Origin: Clostridiales bacterium
GTDB taxonomy: Bacteria > Bacillota > Desulfotomaculia > Desulfotomaculales > VENG01
Reading direction: 5' to 3'
NCBI GenBank assembly: GCA_016278505.1
Contig: JADQBQ010000032.1
Coordinates: 1 to 64,000 of the forward strand
Length of the DNA: 64,000 nt
Part shown: piece after piece, positions 28,634 to 38,478 of the stretch
Numbering within the stretch: the stretch's first letter is position 1
Layout: the number at the start of each line of letters is the position of its first letter
Program-made: the position numbers and the translations under genes
Notes under the pieces: generated by a model
The model's database searches: none
The model's input: only the letters and a program-made list of their open reading frames with translations
What the model was told of the DNA's origin: nothing

Positions 28634-30016
28634 CTATTTCTCTTGTTGCAACCTTTCCCGGTGCCGGGTAATCACCTGCCGCACAGTTTCCGGGGCGGGG
28701 CCGCCGTATATATTGCGCGCGGCAACACAGCGGTCGGTGGCAATGAAAGTATAAACGTCTTCATTTACTGCCGGACTGAACTCCCGGTACTCCTCCATGG
28801 AAAGATGTTCCAAGTCCTTTTTATGTTCCATGCAGTACCAGACTATCTTCCCCACCACCTCATGGGCTTCCCGGAAGGGCAAGCCCTTTTTGACCAAATA
28901 ATCGGCCAGGTCGGTGGCATTGGTAAAACCGCCGCCTGCCGCCTTTTTCAAGGCGGCATTCCGTACTTGCATGGTGGAAATCATGGGGCCAAAAACCATC
29001 AGGCACTTTTTGACGGTATCCACTGCATCAAAAAGAGGCTCTTTGTCTTCCTGCATGTCCTTGTTATAGGCCAGGGGAAGCCCCTTGAGCATAGCAAGAA
29101 GGCTTTGCAGTGAACCAAAGACACGGCCGCTTTTGCCCCTTACCAGCTCGGCCACATCAGGGTTTTTCTTTTGCGGCATCATGCTGCTCCCGGTGCTGTA
29201 GGAATCATCAAGCTCAACAAAGCCGAACTCCGCCGATGACCACAATATAATTTCCTCACAAAAACGGCTCAGGTGCATCATGATTACTGCTGCAGCCGAG
29301 GTGAATTCCACTACAAAATCGCGATCGCTTACTGAGTCCAGGCTATTTTCGGTAACCGCCCTAAAGCCAAGTTCCTCAGCCACAAAATGCCTGTCCAGCG
29401 GAAAAGTGGTGCCCGCCAGGGCACCCGCTCCCAGCGGCATTACGTCGGCACGCCGGTAACAGTCACGCAGCCTCTCCACGTCCCGGTCAAACATCATAAA
29501 ATAAGCCGTCAAGTGGTGGGCCAGGGTAACCGGCTGGGCCCGCTGCAGGTGAGTATAACCGGGCATTACCGTTTCCGTATTATCCTCGGCCAGGTCCAAA
29601 AGGGTCTCCTGCAGCTGCCGTAGAAGCGACACCACTTCTGTTATTTCTGCTTTCACGTACATACGCATATCCAGGGCCACCTGGTCATTTCGACTGCGCC
29701 CCGTATGCAGCTTTTTGCCCAGCGGGCCTATTTTTTCCGTCAACAACTGTTCTACATTCATATGTATATCTTCCGCTTGCACGGAAAACTCTGCCTTACC
29801 GGCCTCTATGTCGTCAAGGACTTCTCTTAACCCGTTAACAATTTTCTCCGCCTCACCGGCAGTCAAAATCTCTGTTTTACCCAACATTTTGGCGTGGGCA
29901 ATACTGCCCTGGATATCATATTTATATAGTCTCTTATCAAAAGAGATGGACGAATGAAAATCATCCACTAAATGGGAAGTCTTCTTTTGAAAACGCCCGG
30001 ACCATAATTTGCTCAA
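28634..30016 (-). CDS. argH: Argininosuccinate lyase
   Basis: It splits argininosuccinate to arginine and fumarate, the last arginine step. The fumarase-family signature [12 protein letters not shown] is intact, with HTGRSRNDQ and [11 protein letters not shown]-type motifs. TTG 30016 (M-SKLWSGRF) is preferred: GAGGGG lies six bases upstream and families begin KLWxGRF; GTG at 30034 lacks a site. It is separated from argG, argF, argD and argB by 30 kb, unlike the common argGH pair. Confidence 0.95.
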   Translation of the reverse strand: MSKLWSGRFQKKTSHLVDDFHSSISFDKRLYKYDIQGSIAHAKMLGKTEILTAGEAEKIVNGLREVLDDIEAGKAEFSVQAEDIHMNVEQLLTEKIGPLGKKLHTGRSRNDQVALDMRMYVKAEITEVVSLLRQLQETLLDLAEDNTETVMPGYTHLQRAQPVTLAHHLTAYFMMFDRDVERLRDCYRRADVMPLGAGALAGTTFPLDRHFVAEELGFRAVTENSLDSVSDRDFVVEFTSAAAVIMMHLSRFCEEIILWSSAEFGFVELDDSYSTGSSMMPQKKNPDVAELVRGKSGRVFGSLQSLLAMLKGLPLAYNKDMQEDKEPLFDAVDTVKKCLMVFGPMISTMQVRNAALKKAAGGGFTNATDLADYLVKKGLPFREAHEVVGKIVWYCMEHKKDLEHLSMEEYREFSPAVNEDVYTFIATDRCVAARNIYGGPAPETVRQVITRHRERLQQEK

Positions 30017-30112
30017 TCTTATCCCCTCTTCCACAACTTTGCCAAATTGGTAACATTATAACACCACTGCCGCTTACTTAAAAGAGATTAACCCTCACAA
30101 GCGTTTTTCCTG

Positions 30113-31195
30113 TTACCTAACTCTCCACTTAAAAACTACAGGGAGATCTGAAATACCTTGTGCTAAAGCTTTCTCCTGAAATACTTGGTATATCCTATCC
30201 AGTACTTCCGCTTCGGGTTTCCAATCCTCATGAAACTTGAATTCCAGGTACCCTTGTGGGTTTGTACCGAATCCCATCACGGGACCTTCCGGAGCACGCA
30301 TCCCATCCAATTCTTTCCATAATCCTTCCCACTGTTCTTCTTCCCCAAACACACCTATTAGTTGATCATACCAATCCCTTTCCTGCTGGAAAGTGGCGCG
30401 GCCGATAAATGCCCCCCTGGCTTCTATTATTGTTTCATCTTGCTCACTGTCAGCGGGAAGGCTGGCATCACGCGTTATTTCCAGGGGATAATACCTGAAA
30501 TAGGACGCTATCTCCTCCGGCAGCAAGGTAATATTACTGACTCTCAGAGGTCCATCCGATTCCTGGTAGGCCGTCTCCACCAGGAGCATCTTTCCCCCTT
30601 CAAATTCTAAAAGGGCCGGCTGTTTGCTTCTCAAAGGATGCTGCTGCAGGTAGGGTTCTAAGTTCCGGAAGTCCTCCCTGGTAAAATCTTCTCGGAAATG
30701 GTCCACCAGAATATCCTGCATCTTTTCATAGCTGGTCACGCCCCTCAACTCCGAGCGGTAAAGCTGAATGGCGTTGGCGGGAGTTGTCGTGGTAACATCA
30801 TAGGCCCTTACCGCAAGAATGGTAGCCAGGGTTAATACCAGAGCCCCTTTTTCCAGGCGGGTTAAATCTAATAACTCCCACAGGGTAAAAATTAGTAAAG
30901 CAATATTAAATAGAATTATAGTTGAATAATTAAGCGAAAATCCGGTAAACTCTCTCACGACCACGTAGAACAATGTTATCAGTACAAAGGATATACAGAT
31001 ACTGATGACCCGCTGTTTAAGAGAGTTCTTATCCTTTAAGTAGTAATACCTGATTAAAAATAATGATATTGCCAGTAATGCAGAGGAAATCGTAAATATT
31101 ACCAGCTCCCGAGTTTCTGCACCTGTACCATGAAAGATCCCCACCAGTAAAAGAAAGCCAATAAGTAACAGGAAAATACTGTCCCTTGTTTTCAT
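30113..31195 (-). CDS. Unknown membrane protein
   Basis: I do not recognise it. Four to five hydrophobic segments fill the first ~150 residues (for example FLLLIGFLLLVGIFHG and VISICISFVLITLFYVVV). A hydrophilic ~210-residue domain rich in acidic residues and aromatics follows, probably on one face of the membrane. ATG 31195 is better placed after GGGAG than the GTG at 31201. It lies between a hairpin terminator and argH. Confidence 0.75.
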   Translation of the reverse strand: MKTRDSIFLLLIGFLLLVGIFHGTGAETRELVIFTISSALLAISLFLIRYYYLKDKNSLKQRVISICISFVLITLFYVVVREFTGFSLNYSTIILFNIALLIFTLWELLDLTRLEKGALVLTLATILAVRAYDVTTTTPANAIQLYRSELRGVTSYEKMQDILVDHFREDFTREDFRNLEPYLQQHPLRSKQPALLEFEGGKMLLVETAYQESDGPLRVSNITLLPEEIASYFRYYPLEITRDASLPADSEQDETIIEARGAFIGRATFQQERDWYDQLIGVFGEEEQWEGLWKELDGMRAPEGPVMGFGTNPQGYLEFKFHEDWKPEAEVLDRIYQVFQEKALAQGISDLPVVFKWRVR

Positions 31196-31236
31196 ACACA
31201 CTTCTCCCTATGTTATAAAGTAATGAAAGCAACCAA

Positions 31237-31265
31237 AGCGGTTTTTGTCTGAGACAAAAACCGCT
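31237..31265. terminator. Hairpin between the NamZ-like gene and the membrane gene
   Basis: AGCGGTTTTTGTCT (31237-31250) and AGACAAAAACCGCT (31252-31265) are perfectly complementary. The trailing T runs are weak on both strands, so termination is likely but not certain. Confidence 0.55.
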
Positions 31266-31327
31266 CTTCTTATTCAAGCCCTTTCATCAACATGTTCAGG
31301 ATAGGTAAGAATAATCCTTTCCACTGC

Positions 31328-32893
31328 TTAATTGGTTGTAATTTCAACTGCCCGCAGGCTGGGCTTCCAGACCACGCTGCAATCGAAAAAATCTCCCAGG
31401 TAGCGCAGGGGCACCATGGTGCGGCTGTTTTTAATCACCGGCGTGGTATCCATTATTCTGGAATCACCGTTTACCTCGGCCACTGTACTATTAAGGGCAA
31501 AGTGCACGGTTTTACCCTGCCTGGTGACAGTGATATCTCTGGCATCACTGTCATAATCCACTCTGGCACCCAAAGCTTCCAGGATGGCTCTTAAAGGAAC
31601 CATGGTCCGGTCTGAAACATCAATGTACGGGGCGGCATCGAACTTCACCTGTTCTCCATCCACCAGCACCTTTATTTGAGCCCCACCGGCCGGTTCCCCT
31701 GGGTTGTACCCGTAAATCAAATACTGGTTCCGTAACTTTTTAAATTCGTCCAAAGCCGGGGCATACCTGGCCTCGATTTCCTGAGGAGAGAGCCCCTCCT
31801 CAAGATAGCGGCCGAATTTATCGGTCCCCATTACCTTATCAAACATAACCACAGTATTACCACTCTTGGGCACATTAAAACCAGTTAATTGACGGGCATA
31901 GGCCAGGGCATAAATGCCGCTTTTGGCAGGGTTAAACTCATGGTAATCAGTGATTTGCAGTCTTACTCCACCTTCTGTTCCCCTGGAATCGGCTATAAAT
32001 TTCACCCCGGGCAGGCCGGCACCATTAAGGAGTCGGGCATATCTCCAGGAATCAATACCCTTTCCGCCTATCCACTGGAATTGATCCCGCTGGCGAATAC
32101 CCGTTCCTTCACCGAGGCCGGTGGCCATATAACCAAAAACCGACTTTAAGTTGGGAATGTTGGGTGAGGTGGCCTTCCATTCCAGCCCCGTGTCTTGGTA
32201 AATCATTTCGCGCCCGTACCCTTCCATTGGAACCACTGTAAGGTCCGCACCTATTTTCCGGTTAAAGAATTTGGCCAATTCACCGGTGGTCATACCGTGG
32301 GCCATGGGCAGGTTATCAATGCCCACAAAGGATTTAAAGGGGTCTTCCAGCACCGGCCCCTCCACAATCACCCCGCCCAGGGGATTGGGCCGGTCCAGCA
32401 CAATAATGGGTATATCATATTTTTGGGCCGCCACCATGCAGTAATTCATAGTGGATTTGTAGGTGTAAGTCCTGGCCCCTATATCCTGTACGTCAAAAAT
32501 CAGCACGTCCACACCTGCAAGCATTTCTTTAGTAGGCATACGGTTGGGCCCGTATAGGCTGAAAACCGGGATACCCAAGTCCGGGTGCATGTAAGACGAC
32601 ACGTATTTCCCCGCCGGAGTGGTACCGTCCAGGCCGTGCTCCGGGCCGTAAAGGGCCACCAATTGAGTTGTACTGTCACCGAGGAGCACATTTATGGTAC
32701 TTTCTCCCTTACTGTTAATACCGCTCTGGTTAGTGATAAGACCAACCCTTTTGCCCTCTATCAATTTGTGATAGTCCCTATTTTCCATCAGCACTTCATT
32801 GCCCAGCTTAAAGCCCGGTGCCGCGGCAAAGGCTGTATTGGTCACTAGCAGCAGTGAAGCCAATACGAACATCATCATAACGGTTCTCTTCAT
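31328..32893 (-). CDS. Exported NamZ-like (DUF1343) exo-muramidase with stalk domain
   Basis: A signal peptide (MKRTVMMMFVLASLLLVTNTAFA) precedes a DUF1343 domain, residues ~28-400, with GLITNQSG, YGPEHGLDG, FDVQDIGARTYTY and DRPNPLGG. NamZ, the characterised member, removes terminal N-acetylmuramate from peptidoglycan fragments. The last ~110 residues form a copper-amine-oxidase N-like stalk domain with the repeated DRTMVPLRAI...SRTMVPLRYLGDFF. This domain is common on Clostridia surface proteins and probably tethers the enzyme. Good ribosome site GAGGGGAGAAGGG. Confidence 0.88.
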   Translation of the reverse strand: MKRTVMMMFVLASLLLVTNTAFAAAPGFKLGNEVLMENRDYHKLIEGKRVGLITNQSGINSKGESTINVLLGDSTTQLVALYGPEHGLDGTTPAGKYVSSYMHPDLGIPVFSLYGPNRMPTKEMLAGVDVLIFDVQDIGARTYTYKSTMNYCMVAAQKYDIPIIVLDRPNPLGGVIVEGPVLEDPFKSFVGIDNLPMAHGMTTGELAKFFNRKIGADLTVVPMEGYGREMIYQDTGLEWKATSPNIPNLKSVFGYMATGLGEGTGIRQRDQFQWIGGKGIDSWRYARLLNGAGLPGVKFIADSRGTEGGVRLQITDYHEFNPAKSGIYALAYARQLTGFNVPKSGNTVVMFDKVMGTDKFGRYLEEGLSPQEIEARYAPALDEFKKLRNQYLIYGYNPGEPAGGAQIKVLVDGEQVKFDAAPYIDVSDRTMVPLRAILEALGARVDYDSDARDITVTRQGKTVHFALNSTVAEVNGDSRIMDTTPVIKNSRTMVPLRYLGDFFDCSVVWKPSLRAVEITTN

Positions 32894-32976
32894 TTCCCTT
32901 CTCCCCTCATAATGTCATTATAATTAAGACGAGATTACTCCATCAAAAGTTTCAATATCTAGTCCCATAATTTGAG

Positions 32977-33501
32977 TTAAATTTTTTTAAATTGTCGCCG
33001 GCAAACCATGGAATAGCTCAAGAAAAGAATGCCTATAGCTGTAATGAACGGGTGAACAGGAAACTTGGCTTGATACAATACCAATATGGCCAGCAAAGAA
33101 CCGGCTGCAGTAATAGGTACACCTACGAAAAAGTTGTTTTTATCCAGGGTGTTAAATCTGGCCAGGCGATAGACTCCACAGATAACAAAAGTGACTGTCA
33201 AGATTATCCCCACTACCTGCAATTTGGCGAAATTAAGCATGTAAACATTAATCACCGGCGCGACACCAAAAGTAATAATATCAGCTAAAGAATCCAACTG
33301 TTTGCCAAATTCATTACTTACTTCATATTTACGGGCTAATATACCGTCAAACCGGTCGCATAATGCACCGGCAATAATCAGCAAGCTCGCCAGACTATGC
33401 AGGTTATCTACAGCAAAAATAATGGCAATGGTTCCTGTGGCAACGTTGCAAAACGTTACTATGTTGGGTAATATGGCAACATGGAGCATAATATTTCCCA
33501 T
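32977..33501 (-). CDS. pssA: CDP-diacylglycerol-serine O-phosphatidyltransferase
   Basis: It is a multi-spanning enzyme forming phosphatidylserine. The CDP-alcohol phosphatidyltransferase motif DG-x2-AR-x8-G-x3-D-x3-D is complete around residues 48-70 (DRFDGILARKYEVSNEFG). About five membrane segments are visible. The 174 residues match Gram-positive PssA. AGGGGTG lies upstream of the ATG. No psd gene is adjacent in the window. Confidence 0.9.
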   Translation of the reverse strand: MGNIMLHVAILPNIVTFCNVATGTIAIIFAVDNLHSLASLLIIAGALCDRFDGILARKYEVSNEFGKQLDSLADIITFGVAPVINVYMLNFAKLQVVGIILTVTFVICGVYRLARFNTLDKNNFFVGVPITAAGSLLAILVLYQAKFPVHPFITAIGILFLSYSMVCRRQFKKI

Positions 33502-33530
33502 TTTTATGCACCCCTAACACAAATCGAAGG

Positions 33531-34055
33531 TTAACACGTTTCCCATTTATGACATTCATAATAATCTATTTGTTTCTGAGAAACTGGATAACGACCACAG
33601 TTAAAATACCGCCAGAATACAGTATTATAGCTCAAGCATAGTTTATTATCAGTATCAAGCAACGGGCACTTTATTTTCAAACAACACTTAATACACCGAG
33701 CACAATCATCTTCACGGTCTTTCCACTGGCTGCTAACTTTTACAAATCGCCGGTCAGGTCCAGTCATGGGAGGAGCAGTTAAAGGAAGCTCAAACATATG
33801 CTTGTAGTCCTTGTCCTTAAGCAGCAACGCAACCGACCGGTAATAGCAAATAATCACAGGGACAAAATGCTTACTGTATTTCCAAAACCGCAAGTCATTA
33901 AAATATACATAAGTAACCAAGGGTGCTGCAACAAATATAAAACTCCCCCCCGACAACAACACCATACCAAATACAACATACAAAAAAATTCTGCAGCCGG
34001 CCCATTTTGCCTTCTGCATACTATGATACATACTAACACTACCTTTCTGCAGCAA
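33531..34055 (-). CDS. Membrane protein with Cys-rich C-terminal domain
   Basis: Family not recognised. One or two membrane segments (residues ~20-52) precede a soluble domain whose last 60 residues hold nine Cys: CARCIKCC, then CPLL, CLSY, NCGRYP and ECHKW, ending WETC. This spacing suggests Fe-S or zinc binding. Its TTG start abuts the upstream stop; ATG 34031, after AAAGG, is an alternative. It follows the GAF-CPBP gene and may share the redox-sensing job of that operon. Confidence 0.72.
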   Translation of the reverse strand: MLQKGSVSMYHSMQKAKWAGCRIFLYVVFGMVLLSGGSFIFVAAPLVTYVYFNDLRFWKYSKHFVPVIICYYRSVALLLKDKDYKHMFELPLTAPPMTGPDRRFVKVSSQWKDREDDCARCIKCCLKIKCPLLDTDNKLCLSYNTVFWRYFNCGRYPVSQKQIDYYECHKWETC

Positions 34056-35522
34056 TTACGGGCATATCCAATCCCAAAAGCCGAGAAGGCCCAGCCAGTT
34101 TCCCAGCAAGAAATGAGATATGCTAACCCCGATTAATGTCTTGTGCCGGGCATACATGCCACCCCAGAGAATACCTCCCAATATGGAGACAATGCCCAGG
34201 CCAATTGATTCATGGATGTGAAATACCCCGAACATAAAAGAAGTGACCACAACAGCCCAAATCCAGCTAAAACGGCCCAGTAAAAAGCGCTGTATGGCTC
34301 CCTGCAATATCCCCCGGCTAATAAGTTCTTGCAAAGGTGCCACCAAAACATAAGTGTAATAGCTTATATCCAAGTATTTGAAGGAGATTAACGACTCCCC
34401 TGGAAACAGTCCCCATTGCCGGGCAAGGGTATATTTAACCCAGGCCAGTACTATCATTAAAAAACCACTGATGAGAAGGGACTCCGTGATGGATTGTTTG
34501 GCACCCTGCAAAGTTAGCCCAAAGCTGGACCAGGGCAGTTTACTTCTTAAAACAATCCCTATGGTTACAAAAACAAAGGAAACCTCCATCAACCTACTAA
34601 TAATATAAATTGCGGTATTATTGAACTGAATCCCGATTAAAACATTGAGCATAAAGGTGTATAGGCTAATCATGAGAACTATGGCTATGAAAATATACCC
34701 AAATTCTATTCTCATGCTTATGGATTTATCCAATTCTTCTTTCTTTTGCTTTAAGTTAAGGAAGGTTTCTTTTAATTTAGAATAAAGGATGGCATTCTCT
34801 ATGGCAGATGCCGCCTGCACTGCAACTGCAGATAGCAGTTTAAGATCCCCCGCCGTATAGTTGGTGGGATCTTCAGTACTTACATTAATTACTCCCAGTA
34901 CCCTGCTCTTAATCTTTAACGGCGCGCACATCAAAGAACTCTCTTTAAAGCTGCCGGCACAAGATCTTTCATCCGATAAGACATCATTCACTATTTCGGG
35001 CTTTCCTGACCGGTAAACACTTTCCACAATACCCTTACCGGGCATGGAATCAAGGGCAAACTCCTTCCCCGAAACCGCCATAACTTCTATCAAACCTTCG
35101 TCTTCATGACTGATCATTATTGATATGTTATCTGCTTTAAATAGTTTCTGCGCTTCATCCACCAATAACTGGGCCACATCTTTCGGTTCCAGGTTTCCGG
35201 CAAATTTTTCCGTTATATTATACAGAAATGTAATCTCCCGGTATTTGTCTAACACCTCACGCCCAAGGGCCTTCTTTTCGTACTCCAGATAAGCCAGCTG
35301 GGAAAATAAATCCGCTACGGTTGCTGCCTTTTCATGCCCACAGATCCATCCAACCGGCCGACCGTCCACATTTACCGGGTATTTACAGGGCAGCTCACTG
35401 CTTTCCACTCCGGCCAGCAAATTACCATGGTAATCATAAATACATACGGTACTACCGGTGGAAAATACAAACTCATCAATTAAAGAAGCTATTTGCTTCT
35501 TTTTGACCAATTTTTTAAGCAC
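34056..35522 (-). CDS. GAF domain fused to CPBP/CAAX-protease-like membrane domain
   Basis: The N-terminal ~75 residues resemble a ligand-sensing module, and a GAF domain follows (~95-250, with SSLMCAPLKIKSRVLGVINV). After a coiled coil, eight or so membrane helices carry the CPBP motifs: LQELISRG in place of EExxxR, then FMFGVFH, then HFLLGN. The first, catalytic Glu of the EE pair is Gln here, so protease activity is doubtful. The GTG start has no strong ribosome site, suggesting coupling to the kinase gene 61 bases upstream. A signal-dependent membrane role is inferred. Confidence 0.82.
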   Translation of the reverse strand: MLKKLVKKKQIASLIDEFVFSTGSTVCIYDYHGNLLAGVESSELPCKYPVNVDGRPVGWICGHEKAATVADLFSQLAYLEYEKKALGREVLDKYREITFLYNITEKFAGNLEPKDVAQLLVDEAQKLFKADNISIMISHEDEGLIEVMAVSGKEFALDSMPGKGIVESVYRSGKPEIVNDVLSDERSCAGSFKESSLMCAPLKIKSRVLGVINVSTEDPTNYTAGDLKLLSAVAVQAASAIENAILYSKLKETFLNLKQKKEELDKSISMRIEFGYIFIAIVLMISLYTFMLNVLIGIQFNNTAIYIISRLMEVSFVFVTIGIVLRSKLPWSSFGLTLQGAKQSITESLLISGFLMIVLAWVKYTLARQWGLFPGESLISFKYLDISYYTYVLVAPLQELISRGILQGAIQRFLLGRFSWIWAVVVTSFMFGVFHIHESIGLGIVSILGGILWGGMYARHKTLIGVSISHFLLGNWLGLLGFWDWICP

Positions 35523-35583
35523 ATTCTTGTTAATTAGTCTTCACCCACCATAACAGTAGTATTTAGCCGGATAAAGGCCATCG

Positions 35584-38424
35584 TTATTTATTTATAAACA
35601 GGAAAAACACATTATCCAACCCCTTTTCCAAGCGCAATGTGTTCACCACATTATGCTGTTTGGAAAACATACTGTCTACAATAATTAAATCGGGTTTTTC
35701 TGCTATGGCCTTACTAATGCATTCTTCACGGTCACTGGCTCCTACTACTACGTAACCCCTTGCTGTTAGCAACTCACCCAAAGTATCCAGAGTGGAATTG
35801 TCCGCATCAACCACCAGCACCTTCTTTTTGGAACCACCCTGGGTAACCAGAATTCCTATTTCAGAAAGCAGTTCCTCAGAATTAATAGGCTTGGTAAAAT
35901 ACCGGTCAACACCGATGCGATAGCCCCTTTGCTTATCTTCTATAATGGAAACGATGACCACGGGTATATCCATGGTTACCGGATCATTTTTTAATACCGC
36001 AGCCACATCAAATCCGTTCATTTTAGGCATCATTACATCCAGGATAATTAAATCAGGCCTTTCCTTCTTAACCATAGTGATGGCCTCAACACCATCCACC
36101 GCCTCACCAACTATGTAACCGGCACTCTCCAGTTCCTGCCTCAAAAGTGCTCTGATACTGGCATCATCGTCAACCACAAGTATTTTTTTCCGGCCATGAA
36201 TCCGCACCGGCACATTGGTTACCACCTGTTCTTTCATTTGCTTAATCAATGTATCCACATCGATCTTTTCCGTTTGGTTCTTTGCTCCTTCAACTGCCGG
36301 TAAGGTGAAAGAAAAATTACTTCCCCGGCCCGGCTCGCTTTCTACCCAAATATGCCCGCCGTGCTGCTCAACAATCTGCTTACAAATGGGAAGTCCCAGG
36401 CCGGTTCCCACCGGCTTATCGGTGAGGGTGTCTCCCACCTGCTTAAATTTTTCAAAGACCTTTTCCTGGTCTTGGGCTGCTATTCCAACCCCTGAATCTA
36501 TTACACTGATTAGTACTTGATCCCCTTTTGTTGCGGCCCGGCAGGTTATAGATCCGCTTTCCGTGAATTTAACCGCATTGGAGATAAGGTTTATTATGGT
36601 TTGGATAAGCCTGTCACTGTCACCGTTTACACCGGGCAGATCCGGTTCAATTTCCTTCACCAGCTCCAATCCTTTAGGATCAAAAAGAGATGCCGTTGCA
36701 GCAGTGGCACTTTCCATAACTTTCACCAGGTTAACAGGCTCCATTTTCCATTCAATTCTCCCGGCCTCCATTTTGGAAATATCCAGCACATCATTGATTA
36801 GTTTTGTCAGTCTTGAGCTTTCGGTAATAATTATGTTCACATTGTCCCCTACCTGCCGGACAGCCCTTTTAACCTTTTTATCGTCATTATTGATTTGCGG
36901 TACAATTACTTCGTCAAATCTCTTTTTTATAATTTTGGAAAAACCCAGTACCGAAGTAAGGGGAGTTCTCAATTCATGGGATACAGTGGATAAAAATTCA
37001 GACTTCATTTGATCCAGTTCCTGCAGCCTCTTATTCTCCTCCGCCGAAAGCTTTGCTTCGTATTTTATGTGCACAATACACCCGCCCAGCTCGTTTTCCC
37101 CGTTATAAACGGCCCTGGCCCGCTGCCTGCATGTTTCGTAACCACAGGCACCGCAATTTAGCTCATCCTCAACTGTATACTTGCCGTCATGTTCCAGAAT
37201 CCTTATCAAATCTTCCTCGGTGGGCTCTTTTCTGTCGTATTGCTTATCGTTCCATGTTCGGTATAACTTGTTATCTTGAATCAGCTTTTCCACGATCGCC
37301 AGCCATTGCTTGTATTCCGGAGCTCGCACAGTATTCTTGACCACGATGGAATAGTCTTTGTATTTCTTAACCATACCCTCTTGCACGGCTTTCCGGAACC
37401 GCTTTTGGGTATATTCCGAAACTATGCGGCGGTTTTCCCAAACGTCACTGTCCACTCCCAGTGCCTTACCCGTAATACACCCTTCACAGTATAAAATATC
37501 GGCCAGCAGAGGATACCCTTTTAAATCTCCATCCTCCATTTTCTTTTGCGCCATACGATGGAGAAAATCAATACTGCGGTCTTCACCTTCTAAAATAAAA
37601 TGATCTTTGCCAATGGGATTATAGCCTTCACTTCCAGTAAACTGCTCCATGGTTTTGGTCAGGCCGCCGGAAATGGGAAATCCTGCACCATAAAAAGGCT
37701 GTACCCCGTCATATTCGGATTCCTCCAGGCTGGAAGGAATGATTCCTTTGCTGTCAATCATTTGCATAAGCTCCTCAAAAGTGAGCTTTTCATCGTACAA
37801 ATTAAGCTCCGGATCTAATAATTCAGATTTTTTGGCAAAACAAGGAGTGGCCCCAACAATGGAGATGTTTCCCTCGTGCCAGTGCCTCACTATCACTGCT
37901 TGGGCGGCCATGGGACTCATAACCGGCGCAAATTCTTCTATCAGAACCGGGGCATGTTTTTCTATGTAGTTCATTAACGAGGAACAGGGACTGGCAATTA
38001 CGTGAGTATTATCTCTTCCCTTTTCATTTACCCGGCGGGTAATATAATCCAGATAAACCTTTGTTACCACGTCAGCGCCGAAACTTGATTCATAAACAAA
38101 TGCAAACCCCAGGTTTCTCAGCGCGGTACAGAACTGTTCCGGAGAACACTTGTATTTCTTATGGGCCACTATAACGTGCGACGGGGCCAAGATTATGGCG
38201 GTTCTTGAGCTTTTTAAAATACCCTCGGTGTTGGCAATACTTTCCCTGTATCTTTTGGCACCTTTACTGCAAACCAAAATACATGCCCCACAATTCAGAC
38301 AACTTTCTTTAATAATCTCTGATTTACCGTCAGCTATTCTAATTGATTTCGATACACAGACTCTGAGGCAGGCCGAGCATGCTTCACATTTTCCTTTATC
38401 CGTATAGACAATTCCACCAAGCAT
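35584..38424 (-). CDS. Ferredoxin/[FeFe]-hydrogenase-like hybrid histidine kinase
   Basis: Domains in order: two [4Fe-4S] ferredoxin motifs (C13-16-19-23 and C42-45-48-52); an [FeFe]-hydrogenase large-subunit-like domain (~75-400) with SPCSSLMNYIEKH, TPCFAKKSE and CEGC replacing the usual TSCCP, MPC and C-x3-C H-cluster motifs; an Fe-S domain (CGACGYETC); a HisKA domain (SHELRTP); an ATPase domain; and two receivers. The first receiver is normal (LDVMMPK), the second degenerate (VVDADN, VDSMF). One Cys of each H-cluster loop remains, so a cluster may still bind. It is probably a hydrogen or redox sensor. ATG 38424, after AAAGG, is preferred over 38454. Confidence 0.88.
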   Translation of the reverse strand: MLGGIVYTDKGKCEACSACLRVCVSKSIRIADGKSEIIKESCLNCGACILVCSKGAKRYRESIANTEGILKSSRTAIILAPSHVIVAHKKYKCSPEQFCTALRNLGFAFVYESSFGADVVTKVYLDYITRRVNEKGRDNTHVIASPCSSLMNYIEKHAPVLIEEFAPVMSPMAAQAVIVRHWHEGNISIVGATPCFAKKSELLDPELNLYDEKLTFEELMQMIDSKGIIPSSLEESEYDGVQPFYGAGFPISGGLTKTMEQFTGSEGYNPIGKDHFILEGEDRSIDFLHRMAQKKMEDGDLKGYPLLADILYCEGCITGKALGVDSDVWENRRIVSEYTQKRFRKAVQEGMVKKYKDYSIVVKNTVRAPEYKQWLAIVEKLIQDNKLYRTWNDKQYDRKEPTEEDLIRILEHDGKYTVEDELNCGACGYETCRQRARAVYNGENELGGCIVHIKYEAKLSAEENKRLQELDQMKSEFLSTVSHELRTPLTSVLGFSKIIKKRFDEVIVPQINNDDKKVKRAVRQVGDNVNIIITESSRLTKLINDVLDISKMEAGRIEWKMEPVNLVKVMESATAATASLFDPKGLELVKEIEPDLPGVNGDSDRLIQTIINLISNAVKFTESGSITCRAATKGDQVLISVIDSGVGIAAQDQEKVFEKFKQVGDTLTDKPVGTGLGLPICKQIVEQHGGHIWVESEPGRGSNFSFTLPAVEGAKNQTEKIDVDTLIKQMKEQVVTNVPVRIHGRKKILVVDDDASIRALLRQELESAGYIVGEAVDGVEAITMVKKERPDLIILDVMMPKMNGFDVAAVLKNDPVTMDIPVVIVSIIEDKQRGYRIGVDRYFTKPINSEELLSEIGILVTQGGSKKKVLVVDADNSTLDTLGELLTARGYVVVGASDREECISKAIAEKPDLIIVDSMFSKQHNVVNTLRLEKGLDNVFFLFINK

Positions 38425-38478
38425 TTTTTTAGCCTTTCTCCTCTCGGGATACATTTGTAATATGGTTAACTAATAATA

